From: Euclidia mi
Lineage: Eukaryota > Arthropoda > Insecta > Lepidoptera > Erebidae
Assembly (NCBI GenBank): GCA_944739405.2
Contig: OX123182.2
Location: 41,479,598-41,543,597, forward strand
DNA length: 64,000 nt
Direction: 5' to 3'
Shown here: positions 36,265 through 47,889 of the stretch, in pieces
Layout: each line of letters opens with the position of its first letter
How positions within the stretch are numbered: the first letter of the stretch is position 1
Notes under the pieces: generated by a model
What the model was told of the DNA's origin: nothing
Databases searched by the model: none
The model's input: only the letters and a program-made list of their open reading frames with translations
Program-made: the position numbers and the translations under genes

Positions 36265-36268
36265 TAAT

Positions 36269-37190
36269 ACAAAAATCAAGAAATGTATTGTTATTAAAGG
36301 TGTTCTACACGAAACATAGTATTATTATATTATTCGTCCAAATGTTATTAAATTCCAGGGGCCTAAGTGGCGCGGGCGCTGCTAAATTATACATTAGCCC
36401 AAGGGTTTGTCTTTCCTGATAGTATTTATCAGAGTAAGCAAATTAAAGAAATTTCATATGAATTTACTCGTCTTTTATTTCACACCTTCATCACGTCACA
36501 AACTTTCATGTTACTGGATACAGGTTAAAATACATGTTTTAGTAATTCAATTTAGTTTAGTCATACATATTAAAATTATCTACGGTATTGTAAAAACTCA
36601 TATAGAAATTTTGCTACTCGACACTAGATGGCGCTCTCTTTAAATTTGGCACTTGGGTGGGATTCAGAATTAGCGATTATATTGTTTTAAAGATTGATTT
36701 CACATCATGGATTCTCTAGTAAAAACCTTAGTTAACTTTTATTTCAGAAACTACCAACTTAGAATGCCAGCGTTAAAAAAAGTTTGGCTACTTGACACTA
36801 GATGGCGTCTGATCAAAATTAGTAATAATCTGGTACCTAAACTTAAATGTAAAAGCTTATTAGTTATTAATAACGTTAAAATTATAATAGAGGCTTTAAA
36901 TACGACTTAAATTTTTATTGAACTAGGGTTGGTTAATACATTTTGAATACTGTTTCAGTAAATAAGTTCTATTTCTTACTATTAGTCTTATTTTCTATAT
37001 CTTAACTAAACTTAGGTAGGTATAACACTTTGCATAGGCATTGTCATAGATTTGGGTCTGCTGAAATGTATTATTTCAAAATCCGTACACGCAAATATAT
37101 TATCATCACTACACTTTAGCGAGTAAGACAAAGATTGATCGATCAGTGATGACAGTGAATCTCTACATAGGTACTAAAAATAGCTCTGAC
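36269..37190. other. Spacer with a repeated ACTAGATGGCG motif
   Basis: No gene recognised. The words CTACTCGACACTAGATGGCG (about 36612) and CTACTTGACACTAGATGGCG (about 36788) are near copies 176 bp apart, so part of an old repeat is present. On the - strand a polyadenylation hexamer lies at 36914-36919, about 270 bp past the stop of the exon at 37191-37483. Confidence 0.4.
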
Positions 37191-37483
37191 CTAAACTTGT
37201 TCGGTTTTCTTTGATCGCCTTCTTTTCGATGTATCTTCTTCACTCGATGATGACGAATCTTCAGTCGGACTGCTGAAGTAATTTGAAGGATATTTGGGGA
37301 TGGCTGACGGGCGACGTGTCAAACTGGCCCGTTTGATAGCATCGGCTACAAGTCTATCAGCTACATTTGTCAGATCAGCAGCATTCGCAGGAAGGGGTAT
37401 AGCAGGTAAGGGCCTTATTTGAGAATTTACGGATTCCCGTATAACTACTTCGCCTGACATAGGCGTGCTGACTGCCATGTAAC
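37191..37483 (-). CDS. Irk: Candidate C-terminal exon of Kir gene B (long tail)
   Basis: A 293-bp open exon after a good acceptor (TATACATTTCAG|GTTACATGG). Its two leading bases join in phase 1 to the G left by the gene B core exon (GGT Gly). It would add about 97 residues: YMAVSTPMSGEVVIRES, a Pro/Ala segment, then an acidic Ser run (EDSSSSSEED) and a basic end RRRSKKTEQV. Gene A's exon 7 occupies the same place with the same phase. With it gene B is 494 residues. It could instead be the last exon of an unrelated gene; the protein segment itself was not recognised. Confidence 0.45.
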
Positions 37484-38875
37484 CTGAAATGTATAGATAT
37501 ATCATGTATTAATCAAGCCAAATTCCATAGTGGGCACGTTTTATGTCCTCAACTCCGACAGGTTTTAGGTATATGATCTTAGGTATCTGCTTTAGCTTTT
37601 TAATTTTTTACCACTTAAATAACAGGATCGCCACATTGCTTGCTTGCACCAATAACCTAAATATCTCCTTCGAAGGAACTTGGAGTGTCGATCTTGTATA
37701 GTGTGCAGTATCCACAAATCGCTATAAGCACTATTAAGGAAATAGTAACCATCCTCATTAAGGGGCTAGGTGGTAGTAATGAATAGGAATGTTTCAAACT
37801 CAATAATGTCAAAAATAATGTAAACGTTCTTATGCTGGATTTTGGTGTGGGATTTAAGCAAATGCACTTGCAAACTCAGCTTTGCAGGTTGTTTATTATT
37901 TCGTTATTTGACATGTGACTATTTATTTCTGAAACATGCGTGGTAAATTAAATATCAAATTATATGACTTTCATAGCGTTCAAATAATTTTTTTGAACTT
38001 AAGCATCATGTTTATATGGATGACGTAATCATTTGCTTTTTAATTTTTCATAATGCAAAAAGTTAAGCATTTTGTTATGACCATTTATTTTATGTATGTC
38101 TGGTATTTAAGGAGGGCTTGAATTGATATTAATGATTTAGTCAACCACGTTTTAAGGATTGCGAATGTTATCTGAAACTTGTAGACTCATGTCAAGATTA
38201 GAAATGTCTGTCATATTAGGCTCTGTACTAGGAAAGATATTGAAACATCAGCGTTATAATACTGCTGCTGTTGGCCCAATTTTTCGTAATCAGGAGAGTG
38301 TTATTTTTCAAAGGAAATTTTGTTTTACAAATATTTGTAGATGTCATTCAACCTGAATAACGTTTTATCAAATTGAATCTATTTTAATTACTTTGGTGAT
38401 GTTTGCCGGTTAAGCTAGCTAATTTAATGCGAATAACTTTGATGTATGCTATGTAGGTAGTGTAGGTACATACAATTCAATGACTCGCAAAGAAATTTCA
38501 TTTATTGAAAGATGTACATATCGATATCAGAAGATGATAAAATATTTTCGTGTCCACAACGATTTATTTTATATTACTTATAATTTTATATGTATAAAAG
38601 AAACTTTCACGCTAGGAAACTATGTGACACGATGGACATAAGAAACACTGAAATAACAGACAAAGAGTACCCAAACTCGGAACAGCTATGTATGAATCAC
38701 ACAAATTGAAGTCCCGTATGGAGATCGAACTCACAAGACTCGATGCAGTAGCAGTAGCAAGGCGACCACTTAGCCACTATGTCATCGGTGTAGTCAGTCC
38801 ATGTAATAATAGGTCACGTAGTCTGCTGTGAAAGTATGAAAAAACTAACTGACATTCTTGTCTTCTGATTATTTT

Positions 38876-39086
38876 GAAAAAAGAAACAAGAGTATGATCT
38901 CAAAATAGATTGCAATCATGTGCGAGATAAAAACAAACCTGAACTCCCGCTCGAACAATATTTCTCGTCTGTCATAGACGAAGCTTACAATGATATTAGA
39001 AGCCTCTGGATTAGAGTGGATTTAGACGTCACAGCGCTGACATCACAACACAATTTCACAACACAATTTTCACGTAAACACAGATA
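38876..39086 (+). other. Coding-like open frame of unknown origin
   Basis: An open frame without its own clear start reads KKKQEYDLKIDCNHVRDKN, then PLEQYFSSVIDEAYNDIRS and LWIRVDLDVTAL, ending at TAA 39084-39086. Amino acid use looks protein-like and less AT-driven than random frames here. No splice partner and no family were recognised. The neighbouring open frames at 39102-39353 and 39592-39807 are on the other strand. Confidence 0.25.
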
Positions 39087-39101
39087 AGCAGGCGATTATC
39101 A

Positions 39102-39353
39102 TCACGAAACAGTATACACATCTTGTAAATTATCAAGGTTTAAATTTTCTAACACTCTATGCTTAGATAACGTCTTTTCAGTTAATTTCTTTTTTAATTC
39201 ACTTAAATCGTTCACTTTTATAACCACACCATTTCTCTTTATAACAATCGAAAACGAATTATTATAATATCTATTCTGTTCACTATGAACGTAAGGAAAA
39301 ATATCAGATAAACTCATCACATTTTCGAAGAATGTGCTTAGAGTGTTAGAATT
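39102..39353 (-). other. Coding-like open frame of unknown origin
   Basis: Open frame of about 83 codons, ATG at 39317, with a mix of hydrophobic and charged residues (IVIKRNGVVIKVNDLSEL, then LTEKTLSKHRVLENL). It could be an exon or relic of a gene on the - strand together with 39592-39807, but no conserved domain or convincing splice pair was seen. Confidence 0.25.
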
Positions 39354-39591
39354 TCTAAGGTATCATAAATCAAACACAAATGAACGTCACAACATAAATA
39401 ATTATTCATTCAATATGTACATAGAACAACAGAATACACCTTAAACGTGACAACATGCGTATATATTGTTAATATTAAATATTGAACAACATTTTACAAT
39501 ACGTACCTACTTACTTAATACTAATACCAGGTTCTTAGCCTCTAAAAACAAGTCGATTCATACAGTCAAAAGGCTAACCGAGTGACAAAAT

Positions 39592-39807
39592 TCAAGACAA
39601 ATGTACAAGAGGCATATCAAGCATTCTTGCTTCTTCATCAAGGACATCATAGGTACCTAATATATTAGAAAATTGTATATCAAAAACTTTTAAATCAATA
39701 AAAAAAGTAAAGCCCGTTCCGTTTCTGTAGCTAGCACCTCCCGAGGGATAATTTAATTGATAAAAAGACTTGATTTTGGACACAGAATCAAAGCATGATA
39801 TGATCAC
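39592..39807 (-). other. Coding-like open frame of unknown origin
   Basis: Open frame ending at 39592 with protein-like composition (KSFYQLNYPSGGASYRNGTG, then FTFFIDLKVFDIQF, DVLDEEARMLDMPLV). It has no ATG-led start of its own in this frame at the upstream limit. It may be an internal exon or a relic; not recognised. Confidence 0.25.
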
Positions 39808-40406
39808 ATCGTAGACACATCTTGGGTTTAATTACATTCGAAACTTACGACTAATATTGGTAATCACATTATTGTTAACATTGCACAACATTTTTTTGCA
39901 ACTGGAATGTATTGAATTGACAATAGCACAACCTGCGAAACTATTGCTATCTTTATCACTACGTTTATTAATTTGAGTATATGCTACGAACTGACTAGGG
40001 GCACTGATACGAATTTAGAATACAAAATTACTTTACCAGATCTTTATTTGCATGACACCAGGTCATATATTGTAATTTATAATCTCTTAAATATTAATAC
40101 CCAATGAGTAAACCTTCTCTTCATCTTCTCCAATAACGATTAGATTCAATACTTTTTAATTACCAAAATCTACCTTAGAGGCAAACTAACGCTGTAGCAG
40201 CATTCTAAAATGTCTTAAACATAAATTATAATTTTAATAAACTTGCCATAATAATCAAATCGACCAATGCCAAAAATACATTTTTGCGTGTGATGGCCTT
40301 ATATACTCTTCAATAAAGTTATAACTTTTTTTAAACTAAAGTATTAGCACTTTCGAGTCCGGTACATATCTAAAACATTCTCTTACATTGACTATTATAT
40401 CTTATT

Positions 40407-40510
40407 TTACAGTGTGACAGTAAAGTCGCCGTCCTTGTGCTCGGCTTTTGGCTCCGGTTGTTCATGAGCGTGCTGGGGCATCTTCATCATCAGGTGTTGG
40501 TCTCCGCTCT
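40407..40510 (-). CDS. Irk: Candidate C-terminal exon of Kir gene B (short tail)
   Basis: A GC-rich 104-bp block in AT-rich surroundings. After the acceptor GTGACGCAG, the leading AG joins the phase-1 G of the core exon (GAG Glu). It encodes SGDQHLMMKMPQHAHEQPEP, then KAEHKDGDFTVTL and a TAA at 40407-40409. The His-rich character resembles the tail of gene A. The product would be 431 residues, a usual Kir length. The composition jump and phase fit make this the best-supported tail, though it is not proven by transcripts. Confidence 0.55.
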
Positions 40511-41665
40511 CTGCGTCACATATACAAACACATACACAATTACATACACATACTTATACTTAAACTTATTGTGCTACTGATGTACTGGTGCGTATATTCA
40601 ACTTGTTTAGTTGGTTATACTTGTGTTAAGCTCAGGAAATACACATCTTGTTATGTTTGGTATTAATGTCAATTTCCACAAACTTAGAGTGCTGTTATTG
40701 CAGTACAAAGATAAGATAATTGAAAGTATTTCGTAGTAAATATTCGGACACATTTGCCTGACTGTGTAAGCAGTCATGTGCTGCGGAATTCAAGGTGTAC
40801 TTTAAGCATGCGTCTTGTTAATAAACATGTCAATATTTTCCTAAATACTTCAAACTTAACCTAGTTAAAAATAGTACTGAAATGTTCAAGACAAGGTAAG
40901 ATTATTTTAAGGTCACTCGTGAATGTGTTTCTTGATAAGAGAAGTAAACATAGACATCTACTTCGTATCAATCTTTGTACAATCAAGCAGGCTTATACTA
41001 GGTTGTTAAACGAAATGTTACTCATTGATGATATGATACACAAGTCATTTGAAATTAGTACAGTACATTTTTGTGAAACAAAGAGATAAAGTCTTATAAC
41101 TGTGAACTAAAACAGACTACTAAGCTGAAGAAGGTACAATATGAAAAGCACTGAAATCTAGATATAGAAAGAGGAAAAGATGTTTGTTATAAAAAACTTT
41201 AATCGATCCGTCCATAGAAAATCATACAAAAATATATTAAAGCATCAGGGGCATAACCTATACTTATGAGTAAATATAAAAACAGGCATGATTTATCTTA
41301 CTGGAAAGACACATTTAAATAAACGTATTTGCTATGTGGTTGTTCTTAGATTAGTAAGCCACAAACCGACAGTTATAAGGAATTACTCTAGATCGTGTTA
41401 ACATACATATGTCAATATACTGACGACAAATAATGGATGGCAGATCTTAAAAGTCGATGACACAAAAGACAAATAATTAGTCGTTGGACATCTGCTTCAC
41501 AGAAAATGTTAAATGCAATGTAACAATGCAAACAGCTGACTAATACTACATTTGAAAATCGAATATTATATCATTAGAGCAATCCTGGCCACCATCAGCT
41601 CTATGACAATTCAATTCAAATCGTAATGTTCCAAATGACAGGCAATTGTTGAACTGATCGTTGTC

Positions 41666-41874
41666 TTAAACCATTGACAAAACAAATGTATCCTGTATCA
41701 AAAAGGGGGAAACAAATTGGCAAAATGGTACATCCTGTTGAGATTTGATAATAGTCCCGATGGGTAGCGACCGTGATGGTGTAGGGTCTGGTGAAGTTAA
41801 AGGAGAACTACTTAAGGCTTGCCATAAATAGGCATTTGATAGAGGTGGGATCGGTGCTCGCGACATGGCACTGC
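41666..41874 (-). CDS. Weak candidate third C-terminal exon of Kir gene B
   Basis: Open frame of 66 codons from ATG 41866 that extends upstream to a possible acceptor (CCATTCAAG|GC), again in the phase needed to join the gene B core exon. The sequence is Pro/Ser-rich (RAPIPPLSNAYLWQALSSSP, LTSPDPTPSRSLP). The pyrimidine tract is poor, and the frame could equally be the first exon of an unrelated gene. Confidence 0.25.
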
Positions 41875-41879
41875 CTTGA

Positions 41880-44284
41880 ATGGACGATCGTATTATTTTT
41901 ATATGCCTAATAAATACTATAAAGTTCTATAAGAAGAATTTATTTGTCGTACTTTCAACGTAGGTATAAATTCAGCATTTCTACCAAAGCAAGCATACGG
42001 CAAAAAATTAAGTAGTTGCCTTCGTATTGCAAACTAAGCCTAAGTCAATATAGCTTAAAGCAAATCAAGGCTAACAAAATGAGAAAAGCAAATAGGTACA
42101 GAAGATTTGCGAATAATATTAAATGGTGTTAAAAATATTTTATGCATGAAATGGGTCTTGCGTTTGACACTGCAAACATAATCATCTTTTAAGACCTGAT
42201 ATGCACATGTTACAAACGTGATACATCCTCTGAACAGATTACCAATACCTACATGTTTCGAACCTTTTCACTGTAAAATGATTATTTTGTTACTGCTGAC
42301 GTCAAATACAAACTAAGGGGTTATAGCACATACTTAAAAGTTTATTAGTGTTACTTGTAAATACACAATTGTAAAAGATACTTCTGTAATTTAAGTAAAT
42401 GATCCAAGGAATCGTTCACACATACAACGCTAACTGGAAACCTGTGATCTTATTTGCCGTTGCTAATTAAAAATAACTACGTGGTATACTGAAGCATGCT
42501 AACATATGTAGAGGTACGACATTGCTTTGGTTTGTCATGCACATTGAGTTCTTATCGTTATTGTAGACGTTTAACTAATGGATTTTTGAACGGCCACAGA
42601 TTTTTATAAAGATGTGGAGATAGAGACATTAAGAAAAAATGCAGCCAAGCAAAATACGAAATTGTTTAACTCAACAATATTTACGTACTAAGGACGATAA
42701 TAGCAAAATTACTGATACAGCCCCACATCAATAATTTTGCTACTGAATGGTATTGAATAAAGTTACGCAAGAAATTTACAATATCAGGAAACCGATACAA
42801 ACATAGAGAAGTAACAGTTTTTATAGACAAACAAATTATAAATAGAAAAGGCTGTTGCGTGCGATGTTCGATTATATGCAAAAACCAAATATCAAATAGA
42901 TAATTAATATAGATTAGGTATGAACGATACGAACGAACGATGAATAGACATTCGTCTCGATAATAGATTTTTTTTTATTAACTAAAAGCAAAGAGAGCAG
43001 GGTCTTAGAAATTTATTATTTGATTAAGAACGCATAATAATAACATCTGCTTGGAACCGTAACAGTAGCATATTTAGATGTTTAGACGCATGTATATGAT
43101 ACGCAGACAGTATATTAATATATAACCATTGTGCATACGTATGTGACACGCTTCACAAGAGATCACGAGCATAATGTTCTAACGAGTTATGAATAACTTT
43201 ATCATAAATGTATCACTGGTTATAGACGTGTAGCAGATATTGTACATTGTTGACAATGATACCAAAGAACATAAGAACATAAGTATTAGTTATATACTTT
43301 ATTAATTTTATCCAGCCTACTCTGTCTTTACGGAAAATACCTCTATGCGTTTACATTTTACAGTATAACGCGATATTTGGAAATTAATAGAAAAATAATA
43401 TCTCGGCGTTAAGAAACTAAATAATTTTAAGATCCAATTAACAAAATACCTATATATTACTCGTATCATTTTAGTCATACGTCACTATTTGGATTAATTT
43501 GTATTCTGTTAGACAGAGGAAGTAAAGAACAGCTTACATTAATAGAATATGTAGACAGTAACGACCAAGGAAATTAATCATTTCTTCATAAAAGAATAAC
43601 TGTGGATAAGTGGGTGTGATACCAATCTAACAATTGTGAAAGATGATTGAATTGAATTGTCATAACATACATGTAATAATTGTTATGATGTTGATTCATA
43701 ATGTGCAGTTTAGTGAGTAAAGAAAATAGAGAGCATTTTAAAGATCTGTCACCAAATGCATTAGTAGAAAACAATCATGATTTATATATAAATATCTTAT
43801 AATAAAGTATAAATATAAACATACATAAATTGCCTATGTTTATTAATATTTTAGTGCATTGGCACTAAAATATTAATAAATTATAAAATATTAACTATAT
43901 ATTGATATAGGTTAAGACCTACTCAGTGCGCTATAAATCCTTTCCGTAATAAATTATACTTTATCACATGTAGAAGCAAATAAGAGCTTCGTATGTTGAC
44001 CCTTGATAAATAATATTGCAAATGATAGCTCATACAACACTTGAAGCGTTGAACGGAAATATTATAATGCGAGAAACTTGTATAAATATAAACGTTTCTT
44101 ATACATCACATATGAAGCAGATGTTTTGGTATTTTGATAATACTAGCACTTAACTAATAGGAAACTTTCGTAAAATCAATTGCAATAGTTTATAGTCATA
44201 TATCTCGTAAAGCCAAAATATGCTTACAATATTCTTAAAAGTCTTATACATTGTCATGTCACAGTAAAACATATAAAGCGTACA
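41880..44284. other. Probable intron of Kir gene B, no exon seen
   Basis: AT-rich, no convincing coding segment. It contains a perfect hairpin at 43839-43880. If gene B uses any downstream tail exon, this stretch is intronic on the - strand. Confidence 0.5.
43839..43880. repeat. Perfect hairpin, 19-bp arms
   Basis: TTTATTAATATTTTAGTGC (43839-43857) is exactly inverted at 43862-43880 around ATTG. Confidence 0.8.
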
Positions 44285-44361
44285 TTACTTAACATGTGGC
44301 ACATATACCCAACCACCGCGACCAGACCTATAGCCATATTTAAGTCGTAAAAAGAACTCAC
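44285..44361 (-). CDS. Irk: Alternative C-terminus of Kir gene B by intron retention
   Basis: If the GTGAGT donor at 44361-44356 is not used, the frame continues for 25 residues (ending GGWVYVPHVK) to a stop at 44285-44287, giving a 422-residue channel. Gene A has an equivalent readthrough of the homologous intron. Alternatively this is merely unspliced intron sequence. Confidence 0.35.
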
Positions 44362-45889
44362 CGATCGATCTACGATCGCCCTGACTGCCGTAGAACTCGT
44401 CCAGCTCCTTGGCGGAGCACAGGGGCGTGTCCACCTGCGACGTCTCGTCGAACTTGGAGTAGTCCACCTCGTACCCTTGCCGCTCACGATTATACGTCAC
44501 CAACGGGACGAACCTGTGTCCCCACATTATTTCACTAGTCGTATAACTCGAACGAGCCTGCGTCGTCTGTCCTGTAGATTCTATTGTTCCCTCCAAAATA
44601 ACCACTATCTCGAACCTCTCCTGTAGTACATCCGCTGCGGAAACACCGTAGAACGGGCTGTCAGCGTTTATTTTATGTACCATTGTTATTGGCCAAATGA
44701 AGAATAGATTGCTGTCACATCCATCTGCGTTTAACTCCAGTTCTGTCTGGTAGTGGGACAGCACCTCCCCTTCCTTAGTCGTTCTCGATCGTATCAGTTG
44801 AGCTCTCACGCTAGCTCCTATAATGTGTGATTTCCTCAAGTCGCCCACTCTGAACATCAAACATAACTCGCCGTCTCTCTGGCACACGACGCAGTACTTA
44901 GAGAATAAAAGTGTTTGCGTCCTGTGTTTAGGTCGTGTCATTTTAGCGAACACGATGCCCACCATGAAGGCTTGAATCATCACACCGACGATACTCTGCA
45001 GGCACATGATAAATATAGCTTCTGGGCATTCTTCTGTTGTTGTACGTGAGCCGTAACCGATCGTGTGCTGAGTTTCAATACTGAATAGGAAGCAAGACGT
45101 GAAGTCGTAAATATTGAAGACACAAGGTTTCCAGTTGGATGCTTCTTGCATAGGAGGTAGATGGTCGGGCTCTAAGTCACCATGTGTGAATGAAATCAGC
45201 CACCATATAAGCGCGAATCCCAGCCATGACAAAATGAAAGAGAGTGTAAATACTAGCAGTGTCCATCGCCATTGTGCGTCCACGAGTGTCGTGAACATAT
45301 CCTGCAGAAATCTCATCCGCCGCTGAGAGATCCGAGACTTGAGAATGTTGCACTCTCCATTTTTGAGAATCGCACGTCGTCTTGCCCGCCTCGTTGCACC
45401 ATATCTGTGAGATCTGCTCCTAAAAACAAACACACATATGTTAATACGTTTGTTTATATCCGAGTACAATAATACTAGTAATGTATCTATCCGGTACGGT
45501 CCTGGAAGTGTAAATGTCTAGTTCACGTTTGCATCGGCGCGCGGAGCGACGATGGCGACCTTCATCAATGTTAATATGGGTAATATGCTAGCTCTAATGT
45601 AGAGAATAGGCTTTCTAATTTACATAAATCGTTTCTAATAATCACGACATTAAACAAAAAAGGGGGACATTGAAAAGCGTTTGAACGGACAAAAGCAGAC
45701 ACAGTACGGAATGGTATCTGTCGGAGACGGCACAGGGTTCCTTGCGGCGACGAACCTCTTGCTGCCTGTAGGGTAGTAGATGCCGGGCGACAGGTTGCCG
45801 TTGCCGCCGACGGGCTTCACTTTGAGCCACTCGTCAGGCAGCAGCTGCGTCTCCTCGCGGCAGGTGGGCGACTCGGGGTCGTGGTGCAT
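44362..45889 (-). CDS. Irk: Kir gene B: inward-rectifier potassium channel
   Basis: Kir channel subunit paralogous to gene A, on the opposite strand. ATG is at 45889 (A at -3; the open frame upstream to 46037 has no ATG). Exon 1 is 45756-45889 and the core exon is 45419-44362, joined in phase 2 (AG|GTTCGT donor, GTTTTTAG acceptor). The protein starts MHHDPESPTCREETQLLPDE; basic residues precede M1 (TLLVFTLSFILSWLGFALIWWL). The filter TIGYG is at 164-168, M2 has Gln at the rectification position, and the cytoplasmic domain carries TRPKHR, RKSHII, FIWPITMVHKI, TGQTTQARSS and DTPLCSAKELDE. The core that takes exons 2-6 in gene A is a single exon here. The core ends in phase 1 at a GTGAGT donor and tail exons lie downstream (40407-40510, 37191-37483). 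Confidence 0.93.
45756..45889 (-). CDS. Irk: Kir gene B exon 1
   Basis: Encodes 44 residues plus two bases; ends SPGIYYPTGSK and a split Arg codon. The GTTCGT donor is not ideal, but the phase-2 join to GAGCAGATC of the core exon restores a basic stretch (RSRSHRYGATRRARRR) like that of gene A. The surrounding 45720-46035 is CpG-rich and may hold the promoter. Confidence 0.75.
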
Positions 45890-46650
45890 GGTAGTGACTG
45901 GTGCGGCGTCGTGCGCTCGACTCACTCGCAGCGGACCGTCTGCGCCACCATCCCTCAGTGGGCAGCCTCCTGAAGCATCGCGCGCGATAATGTCTCGGTC
46001 ACGACTGACTCTCTCGTGCCCGCCCCGTACAACGACGCGCTAAACGTTGTATAATTGTATCGCGAGATTCTATATCGGAAATTATCAGTTGGCCACGGAA
46101 AACAAATTTTGTTTAGTGCCTTCGTTGACGTTATCTGAATTACAGGATGATATTGTAAAGAGAGAGGTATGTTCCGCGAGCGATGGCCCCTGATTGAGAG
46201 AGATTTTAAATATAAATTATTTGATAGATCTCCTGAAACGCGACACTTTATTAAAAACTTTGGTGTGAAGTACTAAACTATCTCGTTGTTATCTATTATA
46301 TAGTGTAATGCTTTATGATATAAGATTACGAGATTACGATATAGAGTAATCAAATCCAAACAAACCACAAGCCACTGACGATTGTGATTAGCGCGGGTAC
46401 TGATGTGGGATGCGCAGGCGACGCGTCAACTCAATGTTTAACATTAATAATTATTTATGTCCATTTGTTCGTTACTAGTGCATACTTTACTTAGTCGCCA
46501 CGTAAGTTAATATTTTATTTAAATATTTTGTAGCATTGGTGTTCTTGTAATGTCATGTAAATCTTAATTGTAATAAGTAGTTATAAAAACCAAATATGGA
46601 AAATAGCAATATATACGTCCAAGCGTGCACGCATATTAGTATATAGCTTA

Positions 46651-46825
46651 CTAGATTTCGCCTTCAGCTCTGCTCGCATAAACTATACACTTAAAACTTC
46701 CGCGGGAAATACACTATCTGTTGGTGAAAACCGCTCAAAAATCTTTTCGGTAGTTTTTGAGTTTGTCGCATTCGTACCGACAGACAGAACGGCCAAGGGA
46801 TTACATTTTATAATTTGTTAATATA
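46651..46825 (-). mobile_element. Decayed Helitron-like repeat
   Basis: On the - strand it ends GGCGAAATCTAG|T, a CTRR-type end followed by T, and contains GCGACAAACTCAAAAACTAC, typical of old repeats of this kind. Its start is not sharply defined. Confidence 0.4.
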
Positions 46826-46840
46826 CCTATTATTAGCTAG

Positions 46841-46978
46841 TCCATAAAGCTATCCCTTCGGCTTGCGGCGATCAGACAGGCAGTCGCTCTGTGGAAAAGC
46901 TTATCTTCAGCCAAATCCGGTATGACTAGTAAGCGGACCCCAGGTTGAATCTGGGATAACGCTAGGAGGATAATTAGC
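46841..46978 (+). repeat. Interspersed repeat, copy 1
   Basis: Shares GACAGGCAGTCGCTC, GTGGAAAAGCT, CAGCCAAATCCGG and TAAGCGGACCCCAG with 48696-48829 in the same order. It has the look of a retroelement 3' end, with no coding content. Confidence 0.65.
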
Positions 46979-47889
46979 TAATGCTTATCAACATTTCAGA
47001 CCTACAATATATTTCCACCATTTCGTCACTTTGTAGAAATGTTAATAATCAACCCTTATTTATTCATAAGAAAACGAGTAGGTAGTAGGTACCTACTTGT
47101 GGCATCCGTAAAGGATCCAGATTGTTTCCTTATCTGACATCACACAGGTTCAAGTATTTATTCAACACAACAACTCATAAATAAAGCCCTTACTGCCTTA
47201 TCAACTATTTACGGCAATAATGTGACGTTTGTTTTTATTTTGTCTTCAATCGCCTATCATAACATTGCGTGTTGAAGAGGATAACATTCTTAATTGCTGT
47301 CTAGAAAAATATTATTGACACGTTATCAAAAAAGGTACACTTCCCTTTTTTATATCTACATCTTTGAAGGTATTAACCCTATGTGTCACTTAATTTTGCA
47401 TAGGTAATTTATATGATTGTTAAGTAACAAATAAGAGTATAAAGAAATTTAAATGTTTACTGCTTGTACTAGTAGAAAACGTACAAATTTGTTCCATGTG
47501 GAAAATGTGGGAATCGAACCTAAAAGACTAGTGGCTGGTGAAAAAAAAAACAAAATATTCCCCTATGTGTACAAAATGCATACCATGCTAAACGTTCATA
47601 TTAAACCCTTACTTTTGAACTATATATCTTAAAGATAATGACAAACTTGGTAATATATTTAAATCACAGTTTCATGAACTCTTTCAGGTCTATTTCTTCA
47701 AAATCAGCTAATTATCAAAGATAACTTATATACCGTACAATTTACGTGCTTATGCTTATGTATGCTGGTCTGATAAATTGTACTGTAAGAGTATCTTAGG
47801 TCTTAACCACTTTCCCATAAATTCTATCCACTTAGAATATTATAAACACCAGAAATAAAATAAAAAATATATCACGGTTTATTTCATAT

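Larger units (their letters stand above)
31217..36268 (-). mobile_element. Complete DNA transposon, 5044 bp, TAAT target duplication
   Basis: The element proper is 31221-36264. Its ends are 28-bp terminal inverted repeats with one mismatch (left starts GGGTGATTCTATGAG, right is the inverse with CTGAG). Both are flanked by TAAT (31217-31220 and 36265-36268), a 4-bp target-site duplication. Inside is one intact 883-codon ORF on the - strand. A MITE (31680-31843) and a SINE (34990-35258) have inserted since. A 4-bp duplication is known for the Sola superfamily among others, but the superfamily here is uncertain. It lies in the spacer between the convergent Kir genes, downstream of gene A and possibly inside a long intron of neither. 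Confidence 0.88.

Noticed and set aside
45420..45469. Core exon of Kir gene B starting upstream at 45469
   Set aside because: These residues are encoded before a good acceptor (GTTTTTAG) and show no Kir similarity. Splicing from exon 1 at 45756 keeps phase and the basic N-terminus. An alternative start here is possible but less likely.
45890..45925. Kir gene B start at 45925
   Set aside because: The codon is GTG; the first ATG of the frame is at 45889.
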